Below, piece by piece: positions 1 through 7,362 of a stretch of 38,968 nt of DNA. The stretch comes from a virus. Both the position numbers and the translations under genes were made by a program. Within the stretch, counting starts at the first letter, position 1; the number at the start of each line of letters is the position of its first letter. Under the pieces are notes generated by a model. It did not search any database, was not told where the DNA came from, and saw only the letters and a program-made list of their open reading frames with translations. The stretch covers positions 1 to 38,968 of IMG/VR virus record IMGVR_UViG_3300027842_000090. One strand, given 5' to 3'.

Positions 1-249
1 TACATCATTTATGTGGTCACAGCCATCAAGCTCTCGGAGGGCGGTTACAAGCTTTCGCAGGAAGCGCTCACCTGCATCGCGATGCTCGGCTGGGAAGGGC
101 TTACCCACAACGAGCGCCGCGACGGATTCGAAGTTTTGATGAGCGCGCACGATTACGTGTGGAAGGACCGGACGAAAGACATGGTCCACCGCCTGGAAGT
201 CTGCGAATTGCTGTTTGATCTGGCGGAGAGATGCGCGACCCGCTCTTGA
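1..249 (+). CDS. Hypothetical protein, 5' end outside the window
   Basis: The reading frame is open from the first base, so the gene very likely starts to the left; a GTG at 13 is the first possible start inside the window. The visible 82 residues are soluble and helical-looking, with many charged residues and isolated cysteines but no CxxC pair. I do not recognise the family. Its stop codon lies 19 bases inside the next gene, which starts at 231, so it belongs to the same tightly packed operon that leads into the terminase genes. Confidence 0.55.
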   Translation, partial: YIIYVVTAIKLSEGGYKLSQEALTCIAMLGWEGLTHNERRDGFEVLMSAHDYVWKDRTKDMVHRLEVCELLFDLAERCATRS

Positions 250-539
250 TTGTCTCCGATGAACAGCCGGTGCCGGAGCAGCGCATCCCGGACGAGTGGC
301 GCGCGAAATATCTCGACCGGGACATCAGCAAACTGCCTACCGATGTTCTTCACGCCTTTGATGACATTCACGAGCTGCGCAAGCAGCGCCGGCGTGACAA
401 GGACCTGATCATTGCAGAGCTCATCGCGACCAGGCGAAGGCTGAAGTGGGCGAAACGGCAAATCTGGATTATGTCGCTGTTGGTGAGCCCGATTCTCGGA
501 GCGGCAGCCAAAGCGCTGATCGACTGGTTAGTAAAGTGA
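231..539 (+). CDS. Small C-terminally membrane-anchored protein
   Basis: This 102-residue protein has a charged, helical body (residues about 25-75, rich in Lys/Arg/Asp) followed by a hydrophobic stretch at about residues 79-100, which looks like a tail anchor. The ATG at 231 follows a GAGAG purine run and overlaps the previous gene. The next gene starts with GTG inside its stop codon (GTGA), so the two are probably translationally coupled. The family is unrecognised. Together with the following lipoprotein-like gene it could be an envelope-related pair, but nothing else supports a function. Confidence 0.65.
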   Translation: MRDPLLIVSDEQPVPEQRIPDEWRAKYLDRDISKLPTDVLHAFDDIHELRKQRRRDKDLIIAELIATRRRLKWAKRQIWIMSLLVSPILGAAAKALIDWLVK

Positions 540-781
540 GGTTCGCTCGAATCATTCTTATTCTTTCTGGACTGGTTTCAAGTCTTGCCTGCGCCCACTC
601 TTCTCATCCGGCCTTCTCCGTAAATGCCCTGATTGACGCGCAGTGTTTGACCGCACCACTATTAATGCAGCGATGCGACGCTCGTAGCCAGCCACTGCGA
701 TGCGAGAAGGTGAAAGTCAGTTTCAGAAAAGGCTGCGAGCGGCTGGAGGTTAGCCGTGAGAACATGCCAGCCCCGAGGTGA
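536..781 (+). CDS. Putative exported or lipoprotein-like small protein
   Basis: The 81-residue product starts at GTG 536, which overlaps the upstream TGA. It opens with Arg residues and a hydrophobic segment of about 15 residues ending in Ser-Leu-Ala-Cys, a possible but imperfect lipobox (Ser rather than Leu/Val at -3). The mature part is short and contains several cysteines, which could form disulphides outside the cytoplasm. The family is unknown. A longer frame upstream to 446 exists, but the overlap start fits both the signal sequence and the operon style better. Confidence 0.55.
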   Translation: MRFARIILILSGLVSSLACAHSSHPAFSVNALIDAQCLTAPLLMQRCDARSQPLRCEKVKVSFRKGCERLEVSRENMPAPR

Positions 782-1112
782 ACTGGAGTCGGTTGGGAAC
801 CTGATCAAGCGGGCGCTAGAACGCGCCGGCGCCGATCCCAGATTTTATTTGCCGCAACGCCCTTTCCGGCACACGAGGAGTTCGAAACCTGCAGCCAAAG
901 GCTGCAACAAAAGCAGCGGGCGGCTGCAGGGCGTACAGCTGGAGCTGTTCGCACCAACACTAAAGACCGAGATGGAGCTGTTCGCACCAACACTAAAGAC
1001 CGAGAGTCAACCGTTGATCGAAAGTGAACCGTTGACCGCGATTCATTCGCAGATGAAATCGAGCGCGATCACGCCCGAGAATCCGATCACGGACGCAGAC
1101 GTACCGTTCTAA
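756..1112 (+). CDS. Hypothetical protein with an 11-residue tandem repeat
   Basis: This 118-residue frame begins at GTG 756 inside the end of the previous gene. The N-terminal 50 residues are basic. The middle contains two exact copies of an 11-residue unit (ELFAPTLKTEM/S), encoded by a 33-bp tandem duplication at 941-1005. The C-terminus is acidic and Pro/Thr-rich and ends in ITDADVPF, a terminus reminiscent of single-stranded-DNA-binding-type tails (acidic plus final Phe). That resemblance is only suggestive and no OB fold is visible. Function unknown. Confidence 0.5.
   Translation: MRTCQPRGELESVGNLIKRALERAGADPRFYLPQRPFRHTRSSKPAAKGCNKSSGRLQGVQLELFAPTLKTEMELFAPTLKTESQPLIESEPLTAIHSQMKSSAITPENPITDADVPF
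941..1005 (+). repeat. 33-bp in-frame tandem repeat, two copies
   Basis: The 32 bases starting GGAGCTGTTCGCACCAACAC at 941 recur identically from 974, a period of 33 bp. The period is a multiple of three and preserves the reading frame, adding an 11-residue unit to the surrounding protein. Confidence 0.9.
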
Positions 1113-1115
1113 CAA

Positions 1116-1394
1116 ATGAGCACCGCAAGTATCGGCAATTCAGTGAACACCACCCTCGCAGACGTACGAGAACGCCTCGGACACTTGTTCGATGAAGTCG
1201 AAGAAGACAGAGCTGCGAGCGTCACCGCGCCCCGCAAGCAAATATGGACCTGTGGCTGCGGCCAAGATCGCGTGTACGGGCTGGACGTGCCGCCCGACGT
1301 TCTCGAAACCTCGGAAAAGATGCTGAAGTGCACGAGCTGCCAGTCTGCCACGCCGCACGCGTTCCGTTGCATCACCAAGACCGACTTACGCTGA
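1116..1394 (+). CDS. Small zinc-knuckle protein
   Basis: The 92-residue protein has a helical acidic N-terminal half (about residues 12-33) and a C-terminal half with CGC and CTSC pairs about 25 residues apart, the spacing of a zinc ribbon. It begins 3 bases after the previous stop. The family is not recognised. It is the first of several zinc-knuckle genes in a row (1116-2333). Such proteins in phages often bind DNA or modify host transcription, but no specific role can be assigned here. Confidence 0.6.
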   Translation: MSTASIGNSVNTTLADVRERLGHLFDEVEEDRAASVTAPRKQIWTCGCGQDRVYGLDVPPDVLETSEKMLKCTSCQSATPHAFRCITKTDLR

Positions 1395-1395
1395 G

Positions 1396-1548
1396 ATGCG
1401 GACCGGTTACCGATTCGAGCGGCGCGAATGCGCCAAGTGCCATCAACTGATCTCGGTCGTGCAGTTCTCCAAGCACGAAGGCTCGAAGGCCTGCGCGGAC
1501 ATCGCCAGGGCGAACCTGAAAGCACAACAATGCTGGGCCCGCAAATGA
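1396..1548 (+). CDS. 50-residue zinc-knuckle protein
   Basis: ATG 1396 lies 1 base after the upstream stop, and the frame ends with a TGA that overlaps the next ATG (ATGA at 1545). The product is basic, with a CAKC motif near residue 12 and two further cysteines at about residues 34 and 45, compatible with a single zinc site. Tight spacing and overlap on both sides argue that it is a real gene despite its length. Confidence 0.55.
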   Translation: MRTGYRFERRECAKCHQLISVVQFSKHEGSKACADIARANLKAQQCWARK

Positions 1549-1625
1549 CCCAAGTTCTCTACGCGGCAAGCGCAGCCGCCGTCATGCTCGTTGCGCTGAA
1601 CCTCTTCGCCTCACTCATTCGATGA
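1545..1625 (+). CDS. 26-residue membrane microprotein
   Basis: The frame starts in an ATGA overlap with the zinc-knuckle gene upstream and stops in another ATGA overlap with the gene at 1622. Most of the peptide is one hydrophobic helix (Ala/Val/Leu-rich) ending in an Arg, so it would be a single-span membrane peptide. Being coupled on both sides is the main argument that it is translated. Function unknown. Confidence 0.45.
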   Translation: MTQVLYAASAAAVMLVALNLFASLIR

Positions 1626-1945
1626 ACCCTCTAGCTGAACACGGAGACGCGATCTCGGCTGCTTTGTCCGAGCAGCCGGTGATCGTCAACCCCGACTTCT
1701 TCGTGCACGTCCATGAAGAAGAGCTTCTACGGTTGCGTACCATGTTGATACCCTTCGTCCGGCGTCCGCTCGCTCGCGACGTTGACCGGCGGGTGCTTTG
1801 CGACTCCTGCCTTGCGGGAATCCACAAGTGCGCCGAGATCGACTGCCCCTGCGCGTGCCGCGAGAAGTTCCTACCCGGCGATCTTTGTATTCACGAAGTG
1901 TTTGCGGCCAGAGCTACGCGGCGTCCAAGGATCGACCTCACATGA
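1622..1945 (+). CDS. Cysteine-rich hypothetical protein
   Basis: The 107-residue product has an acidic N-terminal part and a Cys/His-rich part from residue about 60 (CDSC, then H-x-C, then C-x-C-x-C, then C-x-H), enough ligands for two zinc sites. It starts in an ATGA overlap with the microprotein upstream. It is not a recognised family; it fits the run of zinc-knuckle genes between 1116 and 2333. Confidence 0.55.
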   Translation: MNPLAEHGDAISAALSEQPVIVNPDFFVHVHEEELLRLRTMLIPFVRRPLARDVDRRVLCDSCLAGIHKCAEIDCPCACREKFLPGDLCIHEVFAARATRRPRIDLT

Positions 1946-1958
1946 GAGCTGCGCGTTA

Positions 1959-2135
1959 ATGGAGCACTTCGAATGCCGCGACTGTCTTCACGTTGGCTCG
2001 CTCGACGTGCACGGCGCCTGCGAACGTTGTGGAAGCCAGGCGGTCATCTCCGTCGAGGTCTTGTCAGTCCTCTGCCAGCTGAAGACGAACGCGACGATCC
2101 CGGCGAATGCTTCGAGCTGCCGCTTGACGGCGTGA
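1959..2135 (+). CDS. 58-residue zinc-ribbon protein
   Basis: The ATG at 1959 begins MEHFECRDC and is followed 12 residues later by CERC, a classic compact zinc ribbon (CxxC-x14-CxxC). A longer upstream frame exists from 1782, but that portion overlaps the previous gene and has no protein-like character, so the ATG at 1959 is preferred. The C-terminal 25 residues carry two more cysteines. Function unknown. Confidence 0.55.
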   Translation: MEHFECRDCLHVGSLDVHGACERCGSQAVISVEVLSVLCQLKTNATIPANASSCRLTA

Positions 2136-2138
2136 ACG

Positions 2139-2333
2139 ATGGCGATGGCGTGTAAAAACTGCCGCGCCGAACTGAGCGGCAAATACCCCACGCACCTGGT
2201 CCAGGGCAGCGTTTACTGCGACCTGTGCTTCGACCTGCTCTGGACCATCCTGTCGAGCGTTTACTTGCTGCGCGCGCACAACGAATTCGTGCGCGAGAAA
2301 ATCCGCCGGCGAGCGCGTCTCTTTGGAGACTGA
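2139..2333 (+). CDS. 64-residue zinc-ribbon protein
   Basis: CKNC at residues 5-8 and CDLC about 20 residues later form a rubredoxin-like knuckle pair with a short hydrophobic helix after it and a basic tail. It begins 3 bases after the previous stop and ends 3 bases before the small-terminase candidate. It is not a named family. Position directly before the packaging genes is conserved-looking but not diagnostic. Confidence 0.6.
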   Translation: MAMACKNCRAELSGKYPTHLVQGSVYCDLCFDLLWTILSSVYLLRAHNEFVREKIRRRARLFGD

Positions 2334-2336
2334 GCC

Positions 2337-2753
2337 GTGGCCGCAAAGAAAAAGCCGAAGCCGAAAGCGAAGCAAAGTAAGGCAAAGGGCAAACGCAAAG
2401 ACAAGCGCGCGCCTAAGACCGATCACCTCAAGCCGTATCAGTGGAAGCCGGGGCAGTCGGGGAACGCCGGCGGGCGGCCGTCGAAAAAACCCATCACCGA
2501 TGCAATCCTCGCGGCGATGGCGGAAGAGCCCCAGCAGGTCCGCAGGATAGCGAAGAACCTGCTCAAGCGCGCGGCCAAGTCCGACTCGTCCGTCGTAGTG
2601 GTGAGAGACACAGTGCAAGGTAAACCTGTCCAGGAAGTCTCCGGACCCGACGGCGGCGCGATCCCGGTCACGGTCGAAGGAATTGACGAGGCGCTGATGA
2701 AGCTGCTCGCCGCCGCGGAAGAACGCAGGAATGAAAATAAGTCTACTGCCTAA
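2337..2753 (+). CDS. DUF5681-type protein, probable small terminase subunit
   Basis: The 138-residue protein starts at GTG 2337. It has a very basic Lys-rich first 30 residues, then KPGQSGNAGGRP, the hallmark of the DUF5681 family, which commonly lies just upstream of phage large terminases. The central part (about 55-90) is helical and basic and the end is acidic. By position and family it probably recognises phage DNA and delivers it to the large terminase. The length is typical for this family. It ends 10 bases before the terminase ATG. Its identity as a DUF5681 protein is fairly sure; the small-terminase role is inferred. Confidence 0.7.
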   Translation: MAAKKKPKPKAKQSKAKGKRKDKRAPKTDHLKPYQWKPGQSGNAGGRPSKKPITDAILAAMAEEPQQVRRIAKNLLKRAAKSDSSVVVVRDTVQGKPVQEVSGPDGGAIPVTVEGIDEALMKLLAAAEERRNENKSTA

Positions 2754-2763
2754 CTCTCTCTAA

Positions 2764-4566
2764 ATGTCCGCTCAACCCATTCCGGTTGCGAAGCTCGCTT
2801 CCGTCCTTCCCTTCCTCACCGAAGACGAGAAGCTCTATGCGCTACGCCTGCTGAAAGCCCGCGAGGCCGCGGCGCCGCCACCGAAACCGGTATCGGCCGA
2901 GGAGCTCGTCACCCTCGAGGCCGACCTCGCCTCGTTCGTGAAGGCCGCCTGGCCGGCGCTTCATCCGGGCCGCAAGATGGCCTGGGACTGGTCGGACGAT
3001 CTCATCTGCGAGTGGCTGACCGCCGTGCGCAAACGGCAGGTTACGAGGTTAATAATTAACGTCCCGCCGCGCACCGGGAAGACCACCAAAGCCACGATCT
3101 GCTTCCCGGACTGGACCTGGGCGACCGATCCCGCGCACTGCTTCATGTTCGGGTCTTACTCGGCCGAGCTTTCAACCGAGCACTCGGTTGCGCGTCGGCA
3201 CCTGATCACTTCGCCCTGGTACCGCGCACTGTGGGGAGATAAGTTTTCGCTTTCGCTCGACCAGAACGAGAAGCGTCAGTTCGATAATGACAGGCGCGGG
3301 CAAATGATTGCTACCTCCGTCGGCGGGACCGCAACCGGCAAAGGCGCGGACACGATCATCGTCGACGACCCGATCTCGATCAACGACCGGACGTCGGACG
3401 CGATCCGCAAAACCGCTAACGACTGGATCGATTCGACCCTCAAGTCGCGCCTAAACGATCCCGCAACCGGCGCGATCGTGATCATCATGCAGCGCGTGCA
3501 CGAGCTCGATCCCTCCGGCTACCAGCTCGAGCACGACACCGGCTGGGAACAAGTCTCGATCCCGCTCGAGGCGGAAGAGCAGAAAACTTACAGCTTCCCC
3601 ATTTCCGGCCGCACGCATCTCCGCGAGCGCGACTCGGTGATTCACGCGGACCGCTTCCCTGCGAAGACCGTACTGAAACTTAAAGCCAGCCGGCTCGACT
3701 GGGCCGGACTCTACCAGCAGCGCCCGGCACCGATCGAAGGCAATCTGATTAAGCGCTCGGAAGTGCGCTACCACGGCGGAATCGATCCCGTTACGGGCGA
3801 GAAAGACCCCGAGCTTCCCGCGAGCTTGGACATGGTTTTGTTGTCGGTCGACTGTTCGTTCAAGGACCTCAAGACTTCGGACTACGTCGCGATCGGCGCG
3901 GTCGGCGTAAAAGGCCCGCGGCGCTACGTGCTCAATGTCGTGAATGCCCACCTCGACGTAGACGGCACGGAAAACGCCATCCTGCGCATGCGACGCGAGC
4001 AGCTCGCACTCGGGCGATCCGTCTCCGCGGTGCTGGTCGAAGACAAGGCCAACGGCCCGGCGGTGATCAAGCGGCTGAAGAAGAAAATCCCGGGCGTGGT
4101 CGAAATCGAGCCCCAGGGCGGGAAGATCGCGCGCATGTTCGCAGTGGCCCCGGAGTGGCAAGCCGGCGACTGGTCGGTCGACCGTAATGCCGCCTGGTGC
4201 GAACCGTTCATCCAGCAGATCACCATCTTCCCCGCGGCCGCGCACGACGATATGGCCGACATGATGTCGCAGGCCGGGATCCACCTGCAGCGCCCGGTAC
4301 ACGGCTTGATACAGGCATGGGCGGCGGATGCTGCGAGAATTGAGGCGGAGAAAGCGAAACCCGTGACCGCCGACGATCTGAAGAAGCAGCCGCAAGCCCA
4401 CAAGGACGAGCAATTCGGCCGCACCGTGACCAATAAAGGTCTGGGTAAGGTGATGACGTCGGTGCAGCAGACCGACAAGTGTCCGAACTGCGGAAACGCC
4501 TTCCTCTCGCGCTTCGGCGAGGGACAGTGGAAGTGCGGCGCTTGCGGCAAAACCGGAAAGGACTGA
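2764..4566 (+). CDS. terL: Phage terminase large subunit with a C-terminal zinc ribbon
   Basis: This 600-residue DNA-packaging motor couples ATP hydrolysis to DNA translocation and cuts the concatemer. The ATPase domain shows Walker A (VPPRTGKTT, Lys 106) and Walker B (TIIVDDP, Asp 201-202) preceded by an adenine-side region. The RNase H-like nuclease domain shows the first acidic residue in LSVDCSFKD (Asp 363) and a second in LVEDKANG. Unusual for the family, the last 30 residues form a zinc ribbon (CPNCGN ... CGACGK), and nearly the same ribbon ends the next gene. Neighbours (small terminase candidate before, portal after) confirm the role. Start ATG 2764 follows a short AT-rich gap. Confidence 0.93.
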   Translation: MSAQPIPVAKLASVLPFLTEDEKLYALRLLKAREAAAPPPKPVSAEELVTLEADLASFVKAAWPALHPGRKMAWDWSDDLICEWLTAVRKRQVTRLIINVPPRTGKTTKATICFPDWTWATDPAHCFMFGSYSAELSTEHSVARRHLITSPWYRALWGDKFSLSLDQNEKRQFDNDRRGQMIATSVGGTATGKGADTIIVDDPISINDRTSDAIRKTANDWIDSTLKSRLNDPATGAIVIIMQRVHELDPSGYQLEHDTGWEQVSIPLEAEEQKTYSFPISGRTHLRERDSVIHADRFPAKTVLKLKASRLDWAGLYQQRPAPIEGNLIKRSEVRYHGGIDPVTGEKDPELPASLDMVLLSVDCSFKDLKTSDYVAIGAVGVKGPRRYVLNVVNAHLDVDGTENAILRMRREQLALGRSVSAVLVEDKANGPAVIKRLKKKIPGVVEIEPQGGKIARMFAVAPEWQAGDWSVDRNAAWCEPFIQQITIFPAAAHDDMADMMSQAGIHLQRPVHGLIQAWAADAARIEAEKAKPVTADDLKKQPQAHKDEQFGRTVTNKGLGKVMTSVQQTDKCPNCGNAFLSRFGEGQWKCGACGKTGKD

Positions 4567-4572
4567 GAAGTC

Positions 4573-4845
4573 ATGGCAAAGAAGAAGACTGCGGTTGAAG
4601 TCGAAGCGGCGGCCGAAACCACACAAGCGGAAGAAACCACCGAAGCGACTGATCTGCAGCAGGCTGCCGGGCGCGAGGAAGAGCAAACCGCCGCGGCTGC
4701 AGGCGAAGAGACGGAACGCCGTCCGGATCCCAGCCAGGTGCGCATACTGAACCGACACGGAAACTGCGGGAACTGCGGCAACGCCCACATTGCGCGCTAC
4801 GGCGAAGGCAAGTGGAAGTGCGTCTGCGGCGCGGGGAACTGTTGA
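4573..4845 (+). CDS. Zinc-ribbon protein related to the terminase C-terminus
   Basis: The 90-residue product has a low-complexity, Ala/Glu/Thr-rich N-terminal two-thirds (probably disordered) and a C-terminal ribbon (CGNCGNAHIARYGEGKWKC, CVCGAGNC). This ribbon resembles the terminase C-terminus just upstream: the CGN start, RxGEGxWKC middle and CG end are shared, so the two were probably copied from each other. It starts 6 bases after the terminase stop behind a GAGAAG ribosome-binding site. It may act with the terminase or bind DNA or protein during packaging; that is inference. Confidence 0.65.
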   Translation: MAKKKTAVEVEAAAETTQAEETTEATDLQQAAGREEEQTAAAAGEETERRPDPSQVRILNRHGNCGNCGNAHIARYGEGKWKCVCGAGNC

Positions 4846-5228
4846 CGCTGAAGTTTAAATACCGCACGCTGCGCGTGGCGGTCCGCGTCATACACGGCTT
4901 CGTCCAGGCATGGGAGAAACTTTGCACGGTTACGGTTGCACTCTATGATCGCGCCAAGTTCAACCTGGTCCGCCTGAGAGTTCATTACCTTGTCGAAGTC
5001 AGCGAGTCGGCGAAGTGCCCAGCCTGTGGGATCCGGCAGAAGCACAAAATTCAGTGGGTTGACGACTACCAGTCGGTAATGCACGAATGCGCCCGCTGCA
5101 AAGCCCACTGGGGCGAGAAGCCGGTCGCGAAGCTCGAAGCGTGGAAAGTAAAGCCGATGCCGATGCCCGACGAAGAGCAGTCGAGCGAAGAAGTGAAGAC
5201 CACGTCGAAGATCCGGCAAGTTGTGTAG
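4842..5228 (+). CDS. Zinc-knuckle protein in the packaging operon
   Basis: I place the start at TTG 4842, which overlaps the upstream TGA (TTGA) with a GGGG purine run in front; an ATG at 4812 is an alternative that adds ten residues inside the previous gene. The protein is basic in its first 45 residues, has CPAC and CARC pairs about 30 residues apart, a W-rich segment, and an acidic Ser/Glu tail. It resembles phage zinc-ribbon proteins of unknown function. This is the third zinc ribbon in succession after the terminase. Confidence 0.55.
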   Translation: MTLKFKYRTLRVAVRVIHGFVQAWEKLCTVTVALYDRAKFNLVRLRVHYLVEVSESAKCPACGIRQKHKIQWVDDYQSVMHECARCKAHWGEKPVAKLEAWKVKPMPMPDEEQSSEEVKTTSKIRQVV

Positions 5229-5240
5229 TAGGGTTAGCTC

Positions 5241-5444
5241 ATGGCACAACAAACACCAGAAGCGAAACCTGAGCCCATAAGCGGCGGAGCCCACATGTTG
5301 AAGTATGAAGACATGAGCGCAGCTGCCAACTATTTTCAGTACCGCGGATGGATCACGGCCGAGCAGCAGCAACACATCGAAAGCGAAATCAGACAAATGT
5401 CAGCGGCGTCGCCGTCGGGAACGTGGCGCCCAGCCGGGTCTTAG
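5241..5444 (+). CDS. Hypothetical protein
   Basis: A 67-residue protein starting at ATG 5241. The first 18 residues are Pro/Glu-rich and probably flexible; the rest begins MLKYEDMSAAANYF and is a helical, Gln/Glu-rich segment. An internal ATG at 5295 is a second possible start. There is no recognised domain. It lies between the zinc-knuckle gene and the KTSC gene in the same direction. Confidence 0.5.
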   Translation: MAQQTPEAKPEPISGGAHMLKYEDMSAAANYFQYRGWITAEQQQHIESEIRQMSAASPSGTWRPAGS

Positions 5445-5460
5445 CGCGAATTGTAGTAGT

Positions 5461-5679
5461 ATGCCCGACCTGCAGAAGATCGAAGGCAGCTCGACCATCG
5501 CCGAAGTCGGCTACGAAAAAGACTCGCGCCAGCTGACCGTGCGCTTTCACCACGGCGGTACGTATTCGTTCGCCGATGTTCCCGAAGACGAACACAATGC
5601 GCTGCTCACGGCGCCCTCGATCGGGAAGCATTTTCACGCGCGCATTCGCGGTTGCTATCCCGCAACCAAACTGACTTAA
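5461..5679 (+). CDS. KTSC-domain protein
   Basis: The 72-residue sequence matches the KTSC domain pattern: a Ser-Ser-x-Ile near residues 10-13, Gly-Tyr, an aromatic strand (LTVRFHHGGTYSFADVP), and a late Gly-x-x-Phe. KTSC proteins are small beta-rich proteins found in many phages and in lysyl-tRNA-synthetase fusions; their exact phage role is unknown. It starts at ATG 5461 and ends 12 bases before the portal gene. Full domain length is present. Confidence 0.7.
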   Translation: MPDLQKIEGSSTIAEVGYEKDSRQLTVRFHHGGTYSFADVPEDEHNALLTAPSIGKHFHARIRGCYPATKLT

Positions 5680-5691
5680 AGAAAACCCTCC

Positions 5692-7362
5692 GTGGCCAGC
5701 GACTTCTCTAGCGCCAACCCCGGCAAGAGCCGGCTACACCTTCCCGCCGGCGTAGCTTCGCCGCTGCCGATCTCCGCGATCGCGCCGACAGGCGGTACCG
5801 GAACCATCCGCGACATATCGAGCGACTATTGGTTTGGCCCGCTCCAACCGGTCACGCCCGTCGCGCCCTCGGGCTATCGGCCGCGCCAGTACGGCTACCA
5901 GCCGGGCGCTAATCTCATCTGGCAGCCGCGCGGCGAACAGGGCGGCATCACGCCGGAGACGCTGGTTGCGCTTTCGAAGTCCTGGGACTTGCTGCGCATT
6001 GTCATCGAAACCCAACTCGACCGGCTGTGCGCGCGCAAGTTCGAAGTCCGCGCCAAGAAATCCGCGAAGGACAGAACCAACAAAGACTGGAAAGAGCGCA
6101 ACCTGTCGGACGCGAACGTCCAGGCACTGAACAACTTCCTCGCCTATCCCGACGGGCTTCACCCGTTCCCCACCTGGTTGCGCATGTGGCTCGAAGACAT
6201 GATCGTCCTTGATGCCACTTCGCTTTACCTTGAGCGCGACTTAAAAGGCCGCATCGCCAGCGTGCATCCGCTCTGGGGAGGCACCATCAACCGCCAGCTC
6301 ACAGACCAGGGCATTACGCCGCCGCCGCCCTACGTTGCCTACCAGCAAGTTGTGTACGGCTCGCCGGCATGTAACTTCACCACCGACGACCTGATCTACT
6401 TCATGCGCAACGAGAAGACCTACCAGCGCTACGGGTTCTCTCCGGTCGAGCAGATTCTTCTGACGATCTCGATCGCGATTCGCCGGCAGAGCTTCCAGCT
6501 CGACTACTACACGTCGGGGAATATTCCCGAAGCGCTGTGCTTCCTGCCCGAGAGCGTGCAGCCCGACCAAGTAAAAGAGGTGCAGGGCTGGTTTGATTCG
6601 GTCATGGCGGGCGATCTGGCGAAGCGCCGCCGGCTGACTTTCCTGCCCGGGTACGGCGACGGCAAGCCGAACGTGATCTTCCCCAAAGAGCCGCTCTTGA
6701 AAGACGAAATGGACGAGTGGCTGGCGAAGGTCGCCTGCTACTGCATCGGCGTCTCCGCGCAACCGTTCCTGAAGATGATGAACCGAGCCTCGGCCGAGCA
6801 AGCGCAGGAGACTTCGGAGAACGAAGGCCAGGAGCCTTTCTTGCAGTCGATCGAGTCTGTGCTCAACCTGATCATCCACAAGATGGGCTTCACCGACTAC
6901 GAAGTGGTGCGCCAGCAGGCGATCGAGCAGGACATCCTGAAAGCCGCGCAGGCCGACAACTTACTGACCGGCAAAATCTACACCACCAACGAAGTACGCG
7001 AGCGCCGCGGCGAAGATCCTCGTCCGGAAAAAGAAGCAGACATGCTCGGCGTCTTCTCGCCGCAAAACGGATTCATCCCGATGCAGGCCGAGGCCCAGCT
7101 CGATCGGCAGAAAACACTCGGCACCGACCCGGAGACCAAAGCGAAGCACGCGAAAGAGGCCGCAGCTGCCGCACCGGCGCCGGTCGCGGAACCAACGCCG
7201 GACAAGAAAACAAAGCCGGCGAAGAAAGCGAACGGCCACACCCACTTCTCGGTGTGCAAGAAGCACGCCGGCAGCTATCCCCGAACCTACTGCCATGACT
7301 GCAACGTGGCCAATATCGCCCGTGAGATGTCGAAGCAAATGGCGAGCGAGATCGTGCAGTGA
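5692..7362 (+). CDS. Phage portal protein with a C-terminal zinc knuckle
   Basis: This 556-residue protein forms the dodecameric channel at the capsid vertex. It is recognised from the typical central region (YGFSPVEQILLTISIAIRRQ, then SGNIPEALCFLPES) and the membrane-free mixed alpha/beta layout of the HK97-type portal family, and from its place between terminase and minor head protein. It starts at GTG 5692. The region from about residue 480 is Ala/Lys/Pro-rich, and the end carries C-x2-K-H followed by CHDC about 15 residues later, a zinc knuckle that portals normally lack. The stop overlaps the next GTG (GTGA). Confidence 0.88.
   Translation: MASDFSSANPGKSRLHLPAGVASPLPISAIAPTGGTGTIRDISSDYWFGPLQPVTPVAPSGYRPRQYGYQPGANLIWQPRGEQGGITPETLVALSKSWDLLRIVIETQLDRLCARKFEVRAKKSAKDRTNKDWKERNLSDANVQALNNFLAYPDGLHPFPTWLRMWLEDMIVLDATSLYLERDLKGRIASVHPLWGGTINRQLTDQGITPPPPYVAYQQVVYGSPACNFTTDDLIYFMRNEKTYQRYGFSPVEQILLTISIAIRRQSFQLDYYTSGNIPEALCFLPESVQPDQVKEVQGWFDSVMAGDLAKRRRLTFLPGYGDGKPNVIFPKEPLLKDEMDEWLAKVACYCIGVSAQPFLKMMNRASAEQAQETSENEGQEPFLQSIESVLNLIIHKMGFTDYEVVRQQAIEQDILKAAQADNLLTGKIYTTNEVRERRGEDPRPEKEADMLGVFSPQNGFIPMQAEAQLDRQKTLGTDPETKAKHAKEAAAAAPAPVAEPTPDKKTKPAKKANGHTHFSVCKKHAGSYPRTYCHDCNVANIAREMSKQMASEIVQ

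Noticed and set aside
3451-4788. Long leftward frame of about 445 codons opposite the large terminase
   Set aside because: It is the mirror of a strongly supported terminase frame in GC-rich DNA, is Arg/His/Leu-rich without motifs, and has no ribosome site.
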